Assembly: GCF_009933255.1 (NCBI RefSeq)
Contig: NZ_MAEI01000007.1
Coordinates: 11,141 to 75,140, forward strand
Direction of reading: 5' to 3'
Length of the DNA: 64,000 nt
Origin: Enterococcus diestrammenae
GTDB taxonomy: Bacteria > Bacillota > Bacilli > Lactobacillales > Enterococcaceae
Part shown: positions 55,675 through 63,899 of the stretch, one piece after another
Layout of the letters: every line of letters begins with the position of its first letter
Position numbering within the stretch: the stretch's first letter is position 1
Program-made: the position numbers and the translations under genes
The notes under the pieces: generated by a model
The model's database searches: none
Told to the model about the DNA's origin: nothing
Seen by the model: only the letters and a program-made list of their open reading frames with translations

Positions 55675-56063
55675 CTAGTATTTTTCCCAGGAGGAGAACG
55701 CCAAAATTGGGTCAACCTTGCTTGTCTGCTCGATTGAAAGTGATAATCACCGCTAATAACGAATAAGAGACCGGCTGTTGCCAACCGCTGCGAAAAGGAT
55801 TGGTGATTTGGGTATAGCCTACCTCTTCGATAGCCACCGCAAACATCGTCATGGCAGCCACTTCCGGAGAGACGGTAAGATAGTTTTTCGTGGGTTTGAA
55901 GACAATAATAAACGTACCATGATCTGTGTAAAGAGGTTGACACCAGCCTATCTTGCCGACTAACTGGGATAGTCCTTAGCTAGCCGGTCTAAAATTGCTC
56001 GTAACCGCTGTTGCGTGCGGGACCTGTCACCTTTTCTTGCAGAAATTCAGCAAATGCCGCCAT
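55675..56063 (-). pseudogene. DUF1801/YdhG-like (frataxin-like iron chaperone) pseudogene
   Basis: Three reading frames on the minus strand together give one DUF1801 protein. From ATG 56063: MAAFAEFLQEKVTGPA. Then, one base shifted: QQRLRAILDRLAKDYP. Then, shifted again: LVGKIGWCQPLYTDHGTFII through VSPEVAAMTMFAVAIEEVGY to ILAFSSWEKY and a stop at 55675. TDHGTFI and the spacing of FAxxI..GY are typical of the family. Two frameshifts (near 56012 and 55968) destroy it. AAGGA remains 9 nt before the ATG, so the decay is recent. Confidence 0.78.
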
Positions 56064-56163
56064 CGGTTCATGTCCTTGCTGCTTATGGTGCTGCTTTTAC
56101 TTCTATTATACAGTTAGTTAATCCTGGTCCTCAGTGAGCAGCCTTCTCCTTAAAAATTGCATT

Positions 56164-56197
56164 TTTGTATTGTTTGTATTATCATCAGCAATACAAA
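56164..56197 (+). promoter_or_regulatory. Candidate YtrA-type operator
   Basis: TTTGTATTG (56164-56172) and CAATACAAA (56189-56197) are a perfect 9-bp inverted repeat with a 16-nt spacer, ending 12 nt before the regulator's ATG. A TATTAT -10 lies in the spacer. Autoregulation is inferred. Confidence 0.65.
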
Positions 56198-56209
56198 GAG
56201 GTGATTTTT

Positions 56210-56596
56210 ATGTTGTTGGAAATTGATACCCGTTCCGAGACCCCCATTTATCAACAACTACGGGATCAGATTATCCTGGGGATTGCTAGCAATCAGCTGG
56301 CGGAAGGCGAACTCTTACCCACGGTTCGGCAATTGGCCGATGAACTAGGGGTAAACACCATGACCATTTCCAAGGCCTATAACTTATTGAAAGAGGAGGG
56401 GTACTTAGTCACCGACCGTCGCAAAGGCTCCCTCGTCACCTTGCCGGGTAGCTATCACCCAAGTCAAAGCACAGCCTTCAAACAGCGTCTGGCTCTATTG
56501 TTAGCCGAAGCCAAAGCCCATCAAGTCTCTCAAGCAGAAATAACCCAAATCATCACTGACATTTGGCAATCCTTTAACCTACCAGCAGATGATTAA
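56210..56596 (+). CDS. GntR/YtrA family regulator
   Basis: Repressor of the ABC transporter operon it leads. The 128-residue product has a GntR winged helix (TPIYQQLRDQIILGI, about 9-23; LPTVRQLADELGVNTMTISKAYNLL in two helices) and only a short helical C-terminus, which is the YtrA subfamily architecture. AGAGGTGATTTTT precedes the ATG; upstream in-frame codons overlap the operator. In Bacillus and relatives such repressors control ABC systems induced by cell-wall-active antibiotics (family knowledge). Confidence 0.88.
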   Translation: MLLEIDTRSETPIYQQLRDQIILGIASNQLAEGELLPTVRQLADELGVNTMTISKAYNLLKEEGYLVTDRRKGSLVTLPGSYHPSQSTAFKQRLALLLAEAKAHQVSQAEITQIITDIWQSFNLPADD

Positions 56597-56646
56597 ACTA
56601 CGCTCTGTCAAAAATACGAGTTACCCATTACCCAAAGGAGTTGTTT

Positions 56647-56856
56647 ATGATGAATCTCAATCTTCAAGAATACTTACCTGTCCTCATTCCCTTACTGATT
56701 TTACAAGTCGGACTGGCTATTTTTGCGATTGTCGACGTCTTGCGCCACCCTCATTATCGCATCGGCAATCGCCTCATCTGGATTATCGTCTGTGGACTAT
56801 TTTCCTTTATCGGACCGATCTGTTATTTTGCTTTTGGGCGAGGTGTTGACCAATGA
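56647..56856 (+). CDS. Small PLDc_N-type membrane protein
   Basis: 69-residue protein with two transmembrane helices (about 10-32 and 42-64) and the conserved FAIVDVLRHPH..LIWIIV..FIGPICYFAFGR pattern of the phospholipase D N-terminal (PLDc_N) membrane domain. Stand-alone forms often accompany YtrA-type ABC operons. AGGAG lies 6 nt before the ATG. It overlaps the next gene by 4 nt, so it is coupled to the ATPase. Role unknown; possibly a membrane accessory. Confidence 0.8.
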   Translation: MMNLNLQEYLPVLIPLLILQVGLAIFAIVDVLRHPHYRIGNRLIWIIVCGLFSFIGPICYFAFGRGVDQ

Positions 56857-57779
56857 TGGCCTTGGATTTAGCGGGAATCAGTAAAAGTTTCGGGGGACGC
56901 CCAGTCCTTCAAGACGTCGATTTGGCGGTTCCGGCTGGGAGTATCTACGGTTTCGTCGGAGAAAACGGCGCCGGCAAAACCACTACCATGAAGATTATTT
57001 TAGGCTTATTGCCCCCAGATACAGGAAACGTGCAAGTCTTATCTGAAACTGTCACTCCTGGGATCACGCCGACAAACCGCCATATCGGCTATTTATCAGA
57101 TGTTCCTAGTTTTTATGGCTATATGCGTGCCCAAGAATACCTCAAGCTCTGTGGCGAAATTACCGGTTTGACCGCGGCTGAGATTGCGACTCGCTCCAAA
57201 GAAGTCCTGGAACAAGTGGGGTTGACAAACATCACGAAAAAAATCGGTAGCTACTCCCGTGGTATGAAGCAACGTCTCGGGTTGGCGCAAGCCCTATTAA
57301 ATCAACCGGCCCTTTTAATTTGTGACGAACCCACCTCGGCTTTGGATCCTTTGGGACGACGAGCGTTTCTGGATATCTTTGCTAGTCTGCGGGGCAAAAC
57401 TACCGTCTTATTTTCCACTCATATCTTAAATGACGTCGAAGCGATTTGTGACCATGTCGCGATTTTGCATGAAGGACAGATTCAGATGGCTGGATCTTTG
57501 GCGGATATCAAAAGCACCCACGGGAAATACAATTATCAGCTCCGTTTTGCGGAAACAAGCACCTTACACACATGTCAACGCTATTTGACTGCAGCGGGCA
57601 TTGACAGCAGTATCTCCCAGGAGGGTCAGCTATTGCAAATCCCCACTTTAGCCCCCGAAACAGACGGTCAGCGCTTGTTGACCTTACTCGCACAACACCA
57701 ACTTGTGCCTCGTCGTTTTGAACTTGTGGCACCTAGTTTGGAACAGATTTTTTTGAAGGTGGTGGGCTCCCATGCCTAG
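56853..57779 (+). CDS. ABC transporter ATPase (ABC-2 type)
   Basis: ATPase of an exporter-type system with the permease encoded next. The 308-residue product has Walker A GENGAGKTT (about 36-44), signature YSRGMKQRLG, Walker B LLICDEPTSALD and switch STHILND. A C-terminal extension of about 85 residues occurs in many drug or lantibiotic immunity-type ATPases. The start overlaps the upstream gene (ATGA). Likely induced through the YtrA-type regulator; substrate unknown, with envelope-active compounds a possibility. Confidence 0.9.
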   Translation: MMALDLAGISKSFGGRPVLQDVDLAVPAGSIYGFVGENGAGKTTTMKIILGLLPPDTGNVQVLSETVTPGITPTNRHIGYLSDVPSFYGYMRAQEYLKLCGEITGLTAAEIATRSKEVLEQVGLTNITKKIGSYSRGMKQRLGLAQALLNQPALLICDEPTSALDPLGRRAFLDIFASLRGKTTVLFSTHILNDVEAICDHVAILHEGQIQMAGSLADIKSTHGKYNYQLRFAETSTLHTCQRYLTAAGIDSSISQEGQLLQIPTLAPETDGQRLLTLLAQHQLVPRRFELVAPSLEQIFLKVVGSHA

Positions 57780-58539
57780 GCAACTTGTGATTCAACTAAA
57801 AAAAGAACTATTCGAATCGGCGCGCAAAAAACGACTGTTAATTTTAGCCATCGTGTTTATGGCCGCAGGAATCATGTCCCCGACCTTGGCTAAATTGATG
57901 CCCGAAATCATGAAAACAGCTCTTCCAGAGGGCATGAACGTTCAACTTCCTGCCCCAACTAGTGTCGATGCTTGGACCCAATTTTTCAAAAATAGCCTGC
58001 AATTTGGGTTACTGGCGTTAGTCTTGTTATATGCCGATACGTTGTGCGGCGAGGTCACTGCTGGAACTTTGATCAATCTTTTAACCAAAGGCTTGGATCG
58101 CCGTTGGGTGGTGCTTGGCAAAGCCCTTCAGCTCTTTCTCTTATGGACAGCCGGATTTTGGTTATCTTTTGCCGTCAGCTGGGGGTATACCCGCTACTTT
58201 TTCGACGATGCCCCAGCAGGTAGCTTATTTTTCAGCTGCCTTGCCCTCTGGCTATACGGCTGCCTTTTCTTGAGCTTCTTGATGACCGCCTCAGCAATCG
58301 CCGTCAGTGGCCTGCAGAGTTTGTTATTGATGGCCCTCCTCCTTGGCCTCACCATGTTATTGGGAATATTTAAACGAATCCAACGCTTCGATCCCTTTAC
58401 TTTAGGCAGTCGCAATTTGGAATGGCTGACAGGTAGTGCCCAGCTGGCGGATAGTTGGCCAGCGTTTGTGCTAGCCCTAGTTTTACTAGGTGGCGCGCTT
58501 GTAAGTGCCGTGATGCTCTTTCAACGCCGCCTACTTTGA
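57772..58539 (+). CDS. ABC-2 type permease
   Basis: Membrane subunit working with the preceding ATPase. The 255-residue product has about six hydrophobic helices (first at about 22-40, then in clusters at 75-125, 135-205 and 228-250) and a cytoplasmic N-terminus rich in Lys and Arg. The loop TLCGEVTAGTLINLLTKGL is the coupling-type motif of ABC-2 permeases. It overlaps the ATPase gene by 8 nt. Confidence 0.88.
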   Translation: MPRQLVIQLKKELFESARKKRLLILAIVFMAAGIMSPTLAKLMPEIMKTALPEGMNVQLPAPTSVDAWTQFFKNSLQFGLLALVLLYADTLCGEVTAGTLINLLTKGLDRRWVVLGKALQLFLLWTAGFWLSFAVSWGYTRYFFDDAPAGSLFFSCLALWLYGCLFLSFLMTASAIAVSGLQSLLLMALLLGLTMLLGIFKRIQRFDPFTLGSRNLEWLTGSAQLADSWPAFVLALVLLGGALVSAVMLFQRRLL

Positions 58540-58598
58540 AAGACTTAACTAACTTAAGAATCGTTACTATTACTGGAATAGAGAAAGAAGGAAATGCC

Positions 58599-59984
58599 AT
58601 GCTCGGTTTGCTTTTTGTTGGTATTTTAGTTTTCATCAATTTTATCATGGCTTATAGTGTGGGGTTGGCGGGAAAGCCCCACAAGAGTATCGTCTTGGAA
58701 AATACGTTGCCCCAATCTCAGCTGAAGCATCCGGAAGTGATAGCTTTGGGTAAGGAATATCGGCAGCGCCTCTTATGGGCAGCTGGCCTCTTTTCCCTCC
58801 TTTCGTGTATCCTCTTTTTGATCCACTATGAAGCCATCTTCATGACCCTTTTTTGGCTTTTCCTATTTTTGCCGATGGTGACGATGTGGGGCATCGAGGT
58901 GCATTACATTCGTAAAATGGCCGCTCTCAAAGCCGCAAAAGGTTGGCAGTTACCAGTAACACCTGTACAAATCGATACCAAACTACTGGTCACCAAAAAT
59001 CAAAAAATTCTCGGCTTTGGCTGGTTGTTACCGCCGCTGGTATTGACGATTGGACTATGTATTTTCGCTTGGTTTAGCAACATTGATGGCAAACTCATCT
59101 ATATTCTCACTGCCATCTTTTTGTGGATCGTCGCTTGGGGCTGTTGGTACGTGGTGGGACGCCTACCGGTTGCTGCACCCAGTGAGGATCCTCAGATCAA
59201 TCGTCAATACAACGATCTCACCAAACATGATTGGTCCGTAGTGGCGGTAGGGATTGCTTACGGCATGTTAGTCGTCTTCGCCTTGCCTGTTTTAAGCATG
59301 TCGTTACCTGCTAGTTTCTCCAAACTCTTGGCGGCCCTCTTTATCTTGTTAACCTTTGGCAGTATTTTTCTATGTATCTGGTATTTATTGCGTCTTAGAA
59401 AAAAACAAGACCAACTGTTGGCTACGACGGCTCGTTTTCGCTATGCTGACAAGGACCAATATTGGCGATATGGCGTGTATATCAATCCTGATGATAAAAC
59501 TTTGATGGTCTCCGATCGCATCGGCTTGAATATTGGCGTAAACTTCGGTCGCCCCGCTGGTAAAGTTTTGGGGGTTCTCACTTTGTTATTGGTCCTCGGG
59601 TTAATGGTCTTTACCTTGTATCCGACGTATCTCTGGGACTTTGGCAAAGATTCCTTCACCGCCAATCTCCAACAAGAACGCTTGGAGCTGGCTGCCCCTT
59701 TTGTGAAACCCTCTGAAATTGAACTAGCGGATATCGAAAGTGCCAAGCTAGTAACAGCTTTACCCGCCCCTACCACCCGCTCCAATGGTTATGGAGGTCG
59801 TTATTACCAAATGGGAAAATTTGAAGTCGCTGGCAAAAATGCAACCCTCTATCTAGATACCCGCTCCAAACCCTATCTACAAATTGTTACCGCCGAACGG
59901 GATTATTATTTTACCTTTAAACAAGCGAGCGAAACCAAGGCCTTTTATCACCACCTGACCAAAACCTTGCCTGCACATGATTGA
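58599..59984 (+). CDS. DUF5808-type multi-pass membrane protein
   Basis: 461-residue integral membrane protein of unknown function. Hydrophobic segments lie near 3-22, 66-106, 145-190, 215-285 and 322-345. Between them is YWRYGVYINPDDKTLMVSDR (about 288-307) followed by GLNIGVNFGRP, a good match to the DUF5808 domain that accompanies GntR/ABC operons. The C-terminal soluble part (about 350-461) resembles a PH-like fold. The start ATG at 58599 has AAGGA upstream and lies 59 nt after the permease gene. Last gene of the operon; it could sense or process the transporter's substrate. Confidence 0.75.
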   Translation: MLGLLFVGILVFINFIMAYSVGLAGKPHKSIVLENTLPQSQLKHPEVIALGKEYRQRLLWAAGLFSLLSCILFLIHYEAIFMTLFWLFLFLPMVTMWGIEVHYIRKMAALKAAKGWQLPVTPVQIDTKLLVTKNQKILGFGWLLPPLVLTIGLCIFAWFSNIDGKLIYILTAIFLWIVAWGCWYVVGRLPVAAPSEDPQINRQYNDLTKHDWSVVAVGIAYGMLVVFALPVLSMSLPASFSKLLAALFILLTFGSIFLCIWYLLRLRKKQDQLLATTARFRYADKDQYWRYGVYINPDDKTLMVSDRIGLNIGVNFGRPAGKVLGVLTLLLVLGLMVFTLYPTYLWDFGKDSFTANLQQERLELAAPFVKPSEIELADIESAKLVTALPAPTTRSNGYGGRYYQMGKFEVAGKNATLYLDTRSKPYLQIVTAERDYYFTFKQASETKAFYHHLTKTLPAHD

Positions 59985-60098
59985 TCAAAAATGGTCTCAA
60001 CCCTTGGAAGTGTTATCATTTAACATTCCCGAGGGACAGTGCTAGACTAATATTGTAAATGGTATGGCTTCAAAAAATATGTCAAAGGGATGACAATC

Positions 60099-60347
60099 AT
60101 GAACAAAATTGAAGAATGGTTACAACAAGGTGGAGAAATCTTCGTTGTGCAAGAAGGCGAAGGTGGTCACAAAATCAGCGCCTATGACGAATTGGTCAAA
60201 CTCGCCATGCCCAAACACGGAGACGGCCTAGCAGAAGCAGTCATCATCGAAAAAGATGGCCAGAGCCTGAAATCCACCGCCAACGAACCCGGTCTGGATA
60301 ACCTCGTCTCAGCCATCGAAAAAATGATCGCTGACTTCACCAAATAA
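60099..60347 (+). CDS. Small acidic protein of unknown function
   Basis: 82-residue soluble acidic protein (MNKIEEWLQQGGEIFVVQEG...). The pattern is a helix, a beta hairpin, then two helices, with no membrane segment and no cysteine. I do not recognise a family. The ATG at 60099 has AAAGGG nine nt upstream; the ATG three codons earlier overlaps that site. It stands alone and is followed by a strong terminator, so it is its own transcript. Confidence 0.65.
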   Translation: MNKIEEWLQQGGEIFVVQEGEGGHKISAYDELVKLAMPKHGDGLAEAVIIEKDGQSLKSTANEPGLDNLVSAIEKMIADFTK

Positions 60348-60372
60348 TCTGGGTCTCATAACAAAACCCAAA

Positions 60373-60419
60373 AGCCCTGGTAAAACAGCTCGTTTGACTG
60401 TTTTACCAGGGCTTTTTTT
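60373..60419 (+). terminator. Terminator of the small acidic gene
   Basis: AAAGCCCTGGTAAAACAG and CTGTTTTACCAGGGCTTT form a perfect 18-bp stem with seven T after it. Confidence 0.95.
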
Positions 60420-60424
60420 GAGAT

Positions 60425-60461
60425 AAAAAAACTTCTTCTGGAGACCAATCAGAAGAAGCGA
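60425..60461 (-). terminator. tRNA-Asn (first copy) terminator
   Basis: CTTCTTCTG and CAGAAGAAG form a perfect 9-bp stem followed by seven T on the minus strand, about 33 nt after the tRNA. Confidence 0.88.
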
Positions 60462-60493
60462 GATAGCTAGAGCCTAACAGACTCTGCCGATGA

Positions 60494-60567
60494 CTCCGGC
60501 AGTAGGACTCGAACCTACGACATCATGATTAACAGTCATGCGCTACTACCAACTGAGCTATGCCGGA
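60494..60567 (-). tRNA. tRNA-Asn(GTT), first copy
   Basis: 74-nt cloverleaf on the minus strand: acceptor TCCGGCA/TGCCGGA, D arm with AGCTCAGTTGGTAGTAGC, anticodon GTT in CTGTTAA, and T arm GGTTCGAGTCC. CCA is not encoded. Its sequence is identical to the copy at 63900-63973. Confidence 0.96.
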
Positions 60568-60672
60568 ATGAATGATTTTGATAAAACTATCTTATCAATT
60601 GCTAGCAATTTTGACAATATCTTTTTGGCAATTTTCGCAAAAATCTTTTTGAATACCTGCCCCGACAACCTA

Positions 60673-60714
60673 AAAAAAGCTGAAACCTGTTATCTAAAGG
60701 TTTCAGCTTTTACT
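60673..60714 (-). terminator. tRNA-Thr terminator
   Basis: AAAAGCTGAAACCT and AGGTTTCAGCTTTT form a perfect 14-bp hairpin with T after it on the minus strand, just past tRNA-Thr. This separates the two tRNA genes into distinct transcripts. Confidence 0.88.
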
Positions 60715-60719
60715 TATGA

Positions 60720-60792
60720 AGCCACTTAACGGGCTTGAACCGTTGACCTCATCCTTACCATGGATGCGCTCTACCAACTGAGCTAAAGCGGC
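60720..60792 (-). tRNA. tRNA-Thr(GGT)
   Basis: 73-nt cloverleaf on the minus strand: acceptor GCCGCTT/AAGTGGC with one G-T pair, anticodon stem CATCC/GGATG with GGT in ATGGTAA, and T arm GGTTCAAGCCC. CCA is not encoded. Confidence 0.95.
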
Positions 60793-60943
60793 GTGTTTGT
60801 TATTCTAATGACAAGCACAAATGAAATTATAAGGTATCCCGCAGCCTAAGTCAACACTTTTGCCAGGAAAATTTTACAAAATCCGCAAAAAAATGATTTC
60901 GTAAATTTCCCGGAAAAATGGCTACCTTTGTTGGAAAGGATTG

Positions 60944-60984
60944 GCTCTTTTTTAAGCCTAAAAGTCAAAAAAGAGCCTTTCCCA
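60944..60984 (-). terminator. Terminator of the HAD gene 61043-61690
   Basis: GGCTCTTTTTT and AAAAAAGAGCC form a perfect 11-bp stem on the minus strand beyond the HAD stop. Its tail is not very T rich. Confidence 0.6.
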
Positions 60985-61042
60985 TGACGACGGAATGAAG
61001 GCTTGGCAGCCAGCCCCCTTTCGTTTTGTCGCCAATACGTGA

Positions 61043-61690
61043 CTAAGCTATTCCCAAAAGCTGTAGCAACTCAGAAGGTTGTTCAACAAGCCCACTCGCA
61101 CCAGCTGAAAGCAGTTCTTCCTGGTCGCCAAAGCCCCAAAGAACCCCCACTGGCGTCACTTGATTATCCAAAGCACCCACCATATCGTGTTGCCGATCGC
61201 CAATCATCCAAGCTTGCTTACGATCCACACTACCAGCATTTGCCAAAGCATAAGCCAAGACGTCAGCTTTTGCTACCCGGTGTCCCTCCATATCCGCACC
61301 ATAAATGCCATCAAAATAAGCTGCCAGCTGAAAATGGCTCAAAATTTGTTTTGCAAATTCTTCTGGTTTGGAAGTGGCTAAGTACACCTTCACTTGCGGA
61401 TTGGCAGCCAACTGCTGCAACAATTCTGACATTCCATCATAGACCTGTACTTGCAACACAGCCCCCTGCCGATAGTTTTCTCGGTAAAAAGCCACCCCTT
61501 GTTTTGCTTCCGCCTCCGTCATTCCCAGTTTGATAAAAGAGTCCTTCAAAGGTGGGCCAATAAAACTACGCAACACTTTTTCCGCCAATGATGGACGTCC
61601 CAGCTTGGTCATGGCGTATTGCACAGAAGCATAAATCCCTTCCGAAGAGTCCACAATCGTTCCATCCAAATCAAAAAATACGCTTTTCAT
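61043..61690 (-). CDS. HAD-IA phosphatase (phosphoglycolate phosphatase-like)
   Basis: Predicted small-molecule phosphatase. The 215-residue product has motif I FFDLDGTIVDSS (about 5-16), a helical cap (about 18-85, with the FIGPPLKDSF region), motif II LATSKP, the lysine in RVAKADVL and motif III MIGDRQHDMVGA. The cap style is that of Gph/PpaX-like enzymes; the substrate is unknown. AAGGAG lies 8 nt upstream of the ATG. Confidence 0.87.
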   Translation of the reverse strand: MKSVFFDLDGTIVDSSEGIYASVQYAMTKLGRPSLAEKVLRSFIGPPLKDSFIKLGMTEAEAKQGVAFYRENYRQGAVLQVQVYDGMSELLQQLAANPQVKVYLATSKPEEFAKQILSHFQLAAYFDGIYGADMEGHRVAKADVLAYALANAGSVDRKQAWMIGDRQHDMVGALDNQVTPVGVLWGFGDQEELLSAGASGLVEQPSELLQLLGIA

Positions 61691-61788
61691 CTCAAAACTC
61701 CTTCACTGATCGCTTGCTAGTGATACCTATTCTCCCATCAAGGGTTTTCTCTATTATAGCCTGAATTCACTACCGAAAGACAGATTAT

Positions 61789-61830
61789 TTGCCCTCGCCG
61801 CGAAAACTCTTTATACTTACTTTTAGTAAG
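61789..61830 (+). promoter_or_regulatory. Promoter and palindromic operator of the VOC gene
   Basis: TTGCCC (61789-61794), 17 nt and TATACT (61812-61817) form the promoter. CTTACT-TTT-AGTAAG (61816-61830) is a perfect palindrome covering the end of the -10 and the start site. This position is usual for a repressor such as a MarR-type quinone or electrophile sensor; which protein binds is not known. Confidence 0.65.
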
Positions 61831-61900
61831 ATGAAATAAAAAAACTAACCTATGCAATATCTAAAACAATCAGATAACAAAAAACTTAGGAGGAAACAAG

Positions 61901-62875
61901 ATGGATACACAAATCAGAGGCATACATCACGTCACCGCGATGACCAGTAATGCCCGGAAAATTTATCGCTTTTTCACTGATCTTCTCGGCTTGCGTCTCA
62001 TCAAAAAAACCGTCAACCAAGACGATATCGAAACTTATCATTTATACTTTACCGACGATCTAGGGACTGCTGGGACAGACATGACTTTCTTTGATTTTCC
62101 CATGATTCCCAAAGGTACTAAGGGAACCAACAGCATCTCCCGCACCTCCTTTCGTGTCCCTTCAGATGCGGCTTTAAAATGGTGGGCGGAACGTTTTGAT
62201 GCCCATGAAGTTGCTCATGGCCAAATTGGGGAACGCTTCGGTAAAAAGTATCTAACATTTGAAGACTTCGATCAGCAATCCTATCAACTAATCTCAGATG
62301 AAAATAACACCGGTGTTGCAGCGGGTACTCCATGGAAAAACAGCAATGTTCCATCTGATATGGCCATCATCGGCTTGGGTCCTGTCTTCATCACCGTTCG
62401 TGACATTCAAAAGCTCGACCAAGTCTTAGTCGCCGGCTTAGGTTTTGTGAAAAGCGCGACTGCTGCAAATATGTCCCTATATGAAGTCGCCGCAGGAGGC
62501 AACGGGGCCTCCCTCATCGTGATTCACGACGAAGACGCCCCCGACGCGCAAGAAGGCTTCGGAAATATCCATCATTTAGCCTTACGGGTGGCAGATAAAG
62601 CTGCCTTGGAGTGGTGGATTAAGCGTATCAATCAATTGGCTCTGCCAAACTCCGGCTTTGTTGAACGTTTTTATTTTGCTTCCGAGTATTTCAGAGCCGC
62701 TCCCAATGTTCTCTTTGAACTAGCGACAGATGGCCCAGGTTTCTTCCAAGACGAACCTTATGAAACAGCTGGTGAAATCCTATCATTGCCGCCTTTTTTG
62801 GAGGCCAGACGAGCAGCGATTGAGGAATACGTGATTGAGCTAGATACCTCAGATGCCAACCAAAAACGTCAATAA
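61901..62875 (+). CDS. VOC ring-cleaving dioxygenase-like protein (MhqO/MhqA type)
   Basis: Predicted metal-dependent hydroquinone-linked dioxygenase. Bacillus MhqA/E/O proteins of this kind are induced by quinones and help remove them (family knowledge). The 324-residue product has two VOC modules: IRGIHHVTAMTSNARK (first metal His) and GNIHHLALRVADK (second His, about 225). A glutamate in NVLFELATDGPG (about 269) completes a 2-His-1-Glu site. TTAGGAGG precedes the ATG. A flavin reductase-like gene follows 123 nt later, consistent with joint redox detoxification. Confidence 0.87.
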   Translation: MDTQIRGIHHVTAMTSNARKIYRFFTDLLGLRLIKKTVNQDDIETYHLYFTDDLGTAGTDMTFFDFPMIPKGTKGTNSISRTSFRVPSDAALKWWAERFDAHEVAHGQIGERFGKKYLTFEDFDQQSYQLISDENNTGVAAGTPWKNSNVPSDMAIIGLGPVFITVRDIQKLDQVLVAGLGFVKSATAANMSLYEVAAGGNGASLIVIHDEDAPDAQEGFGNIHHLALRVADKAALEWWIKRINQLALPNSGFVERFYFASEYFRAAPNVLFELATDGPGFFQDEPYETAGEILSLPPFLEARRAAIEEYVIELDTSDANQKRQ

Positions 62876-62998
62876 TTTCTGAAGCAACTGATCGGTGGTT
62901 CACCATTTAACTAACAGCCACCCCCTCAGTTGTTTCTCGTTGTTATTAAACACCATGAAATCATCATTTATCGTTCTTGAAAGGAGCGCCTCTTATCG

Positions 62999-63622
62999 AT
63001 GTATCACTACGCCGCAAAACAATTGAATCAAAGACAGCTTTACAAATTTCTTACCGGCGCAATCGTTCCGCGACCGATTGCTTGGATAACCACTTATAAT
63101 CCTGAAATCCAGGTGGTAAATCTGGCTCCTTTCAGTTATTTTACCATTCTCAGCAGTCGCGTCCCTTTAGTCATGGTCTCCATCAATCGTAAACCTGATG
63201 GCCATCCGAAAGACACGGCCCAGAATCTTTTAAACAGCCCCCAAGCCATAATCCAGGTAGTCTCAGAAGACTTGCTTGTCGCCATGAATCAAACCGCCGC
63301 AAGCTTGCCTGCAACAACCAGCGAGCTGGATCAACTTGGGCTAGCGACTGCTCCTAGTGGGATTCCAGAGCTTCCCGCCTTAGTGGATGCCAAAATCCGG
63401 CTCCATGTCACTCACCACCAACACCAACTTTTAACAGATGATTCCGGAAACCCCATGACCGATATTTTTTATCTACGCGTTACGGATTTTTACTTTGCTG
63501 ATGAAGTTTTTGATAGTGAAAAAGAGTATCTCTTAAATGAGACACTAGCTCCTATCAGTCGGCTAGCAGGAAACGATTATGGTCACTTAGGAAAGGTTGA
63601 AAGTCTAAATCGGCCACTGTGA
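62999..63622 (+). CDS. Flavin reductase-like FMN-binding protein
   Basis: Split-barrel flavoprotein of the Flavin_Reduct family. The 207-residue product has the FMN-binding signature TGAIVPRPIAWITT (about 20-33) and VNLAPFSYFTILSS, then SINRKPDGHPKDTAQNL and a C-terminal YLLNETLAPISRL. It probably reduces or binds FMN with NAD(P)H; the physiological acceptor is unknown. GAAAGGAG precedes the ATG. It is placed after a VOC dioxygenase-like gene and probably served by the same promoter, ending at a strong terminator. Confidence 0.87.
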   Translation: MYHYAAKQLNQRQLYKFLTGAIVPRPIAWITTYNPEIQVVNLAPFSYFTILSSRVPLVMVSINRKPDGHPKDTAQNLLNSPQAIIQVVSEDLLVAMNQTAASLPATTSELDQLGLATAPSGIPELPALVDAKIRLHVTHHQHQLLTDDSGNPMTDIFYLRVTDFYFADEVFDSEKEYLLNETLAPISRLAGNDYGHLGKVESLNRPL

Positions 63623-63689
63623 TTTGCTATCAACTAAATTCAGAATGGACTTACTTCTCGCGCCTCCTCTGAAAAGTAGCAAGCCTCGT

Positions 63690-63802
63690 GGGAAAAAGCT
63701 AAATTTTAGCGGAATAGAATTAGTTTGACCATCCCTCTAGTTCTAAAGATACAGAATTTAGCCAGTTTGAAACTTATATTTTATAATTCCTTTATTTACG
63801 AA
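63690..63802. repeat. Composite repeat, copy C (one MITE end plus tail)
   Basis: 63690-63755 (GGAAAAAGCTAAATTTTAGC, then AATAGAATTAGTTTGACC and TTCTAAAGATAC) matches the left end of the module at 41916-41972. The palindrome's centre and right end are missing. A shortened tail follows at about 63764-63802, next to a terminator as in copies A, B and E. Confidence 0.5.
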
Positions 63803-63858
63803 GCAGGTGGTCCCTACTGATGAATACTCGCTCAGTAAGGACCACCTGTTTTAATAGA
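63802..63858 (+). terminator. Terminator after the flavin reductase gene
   Basis: CAGGTGGTCC and GGACCACCTG form a perfect 10-bp stem with an inner ACTGA/TCAGT, then TTTTAAT. Confidence 0.85.
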
Positions 63859-63864
63859 ACGCAA

Positions 63865-63896
63865 AAAAAGAGATAGCAGCCACTCTGCTATCTCTA
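63865..63896 (-). terminator. tRNA-Asn (second copy) terminator
   Basis: AGAGATAGCAG and CTGCTATCTCT form a perfect 11-bp stem with seven T on the minus strand, 4 nt beyond the tRNA 3' end. Confidence 0.9.
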
Positions 63897-63899
63897 AAA

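Noticed and set aside
55668..55943. 91-codon minus-strand frame in the DUF1801 region
   Set aside because: Wrong frame: the family similarity is in the neighbouring frames, which show the locus is a pseudogene.
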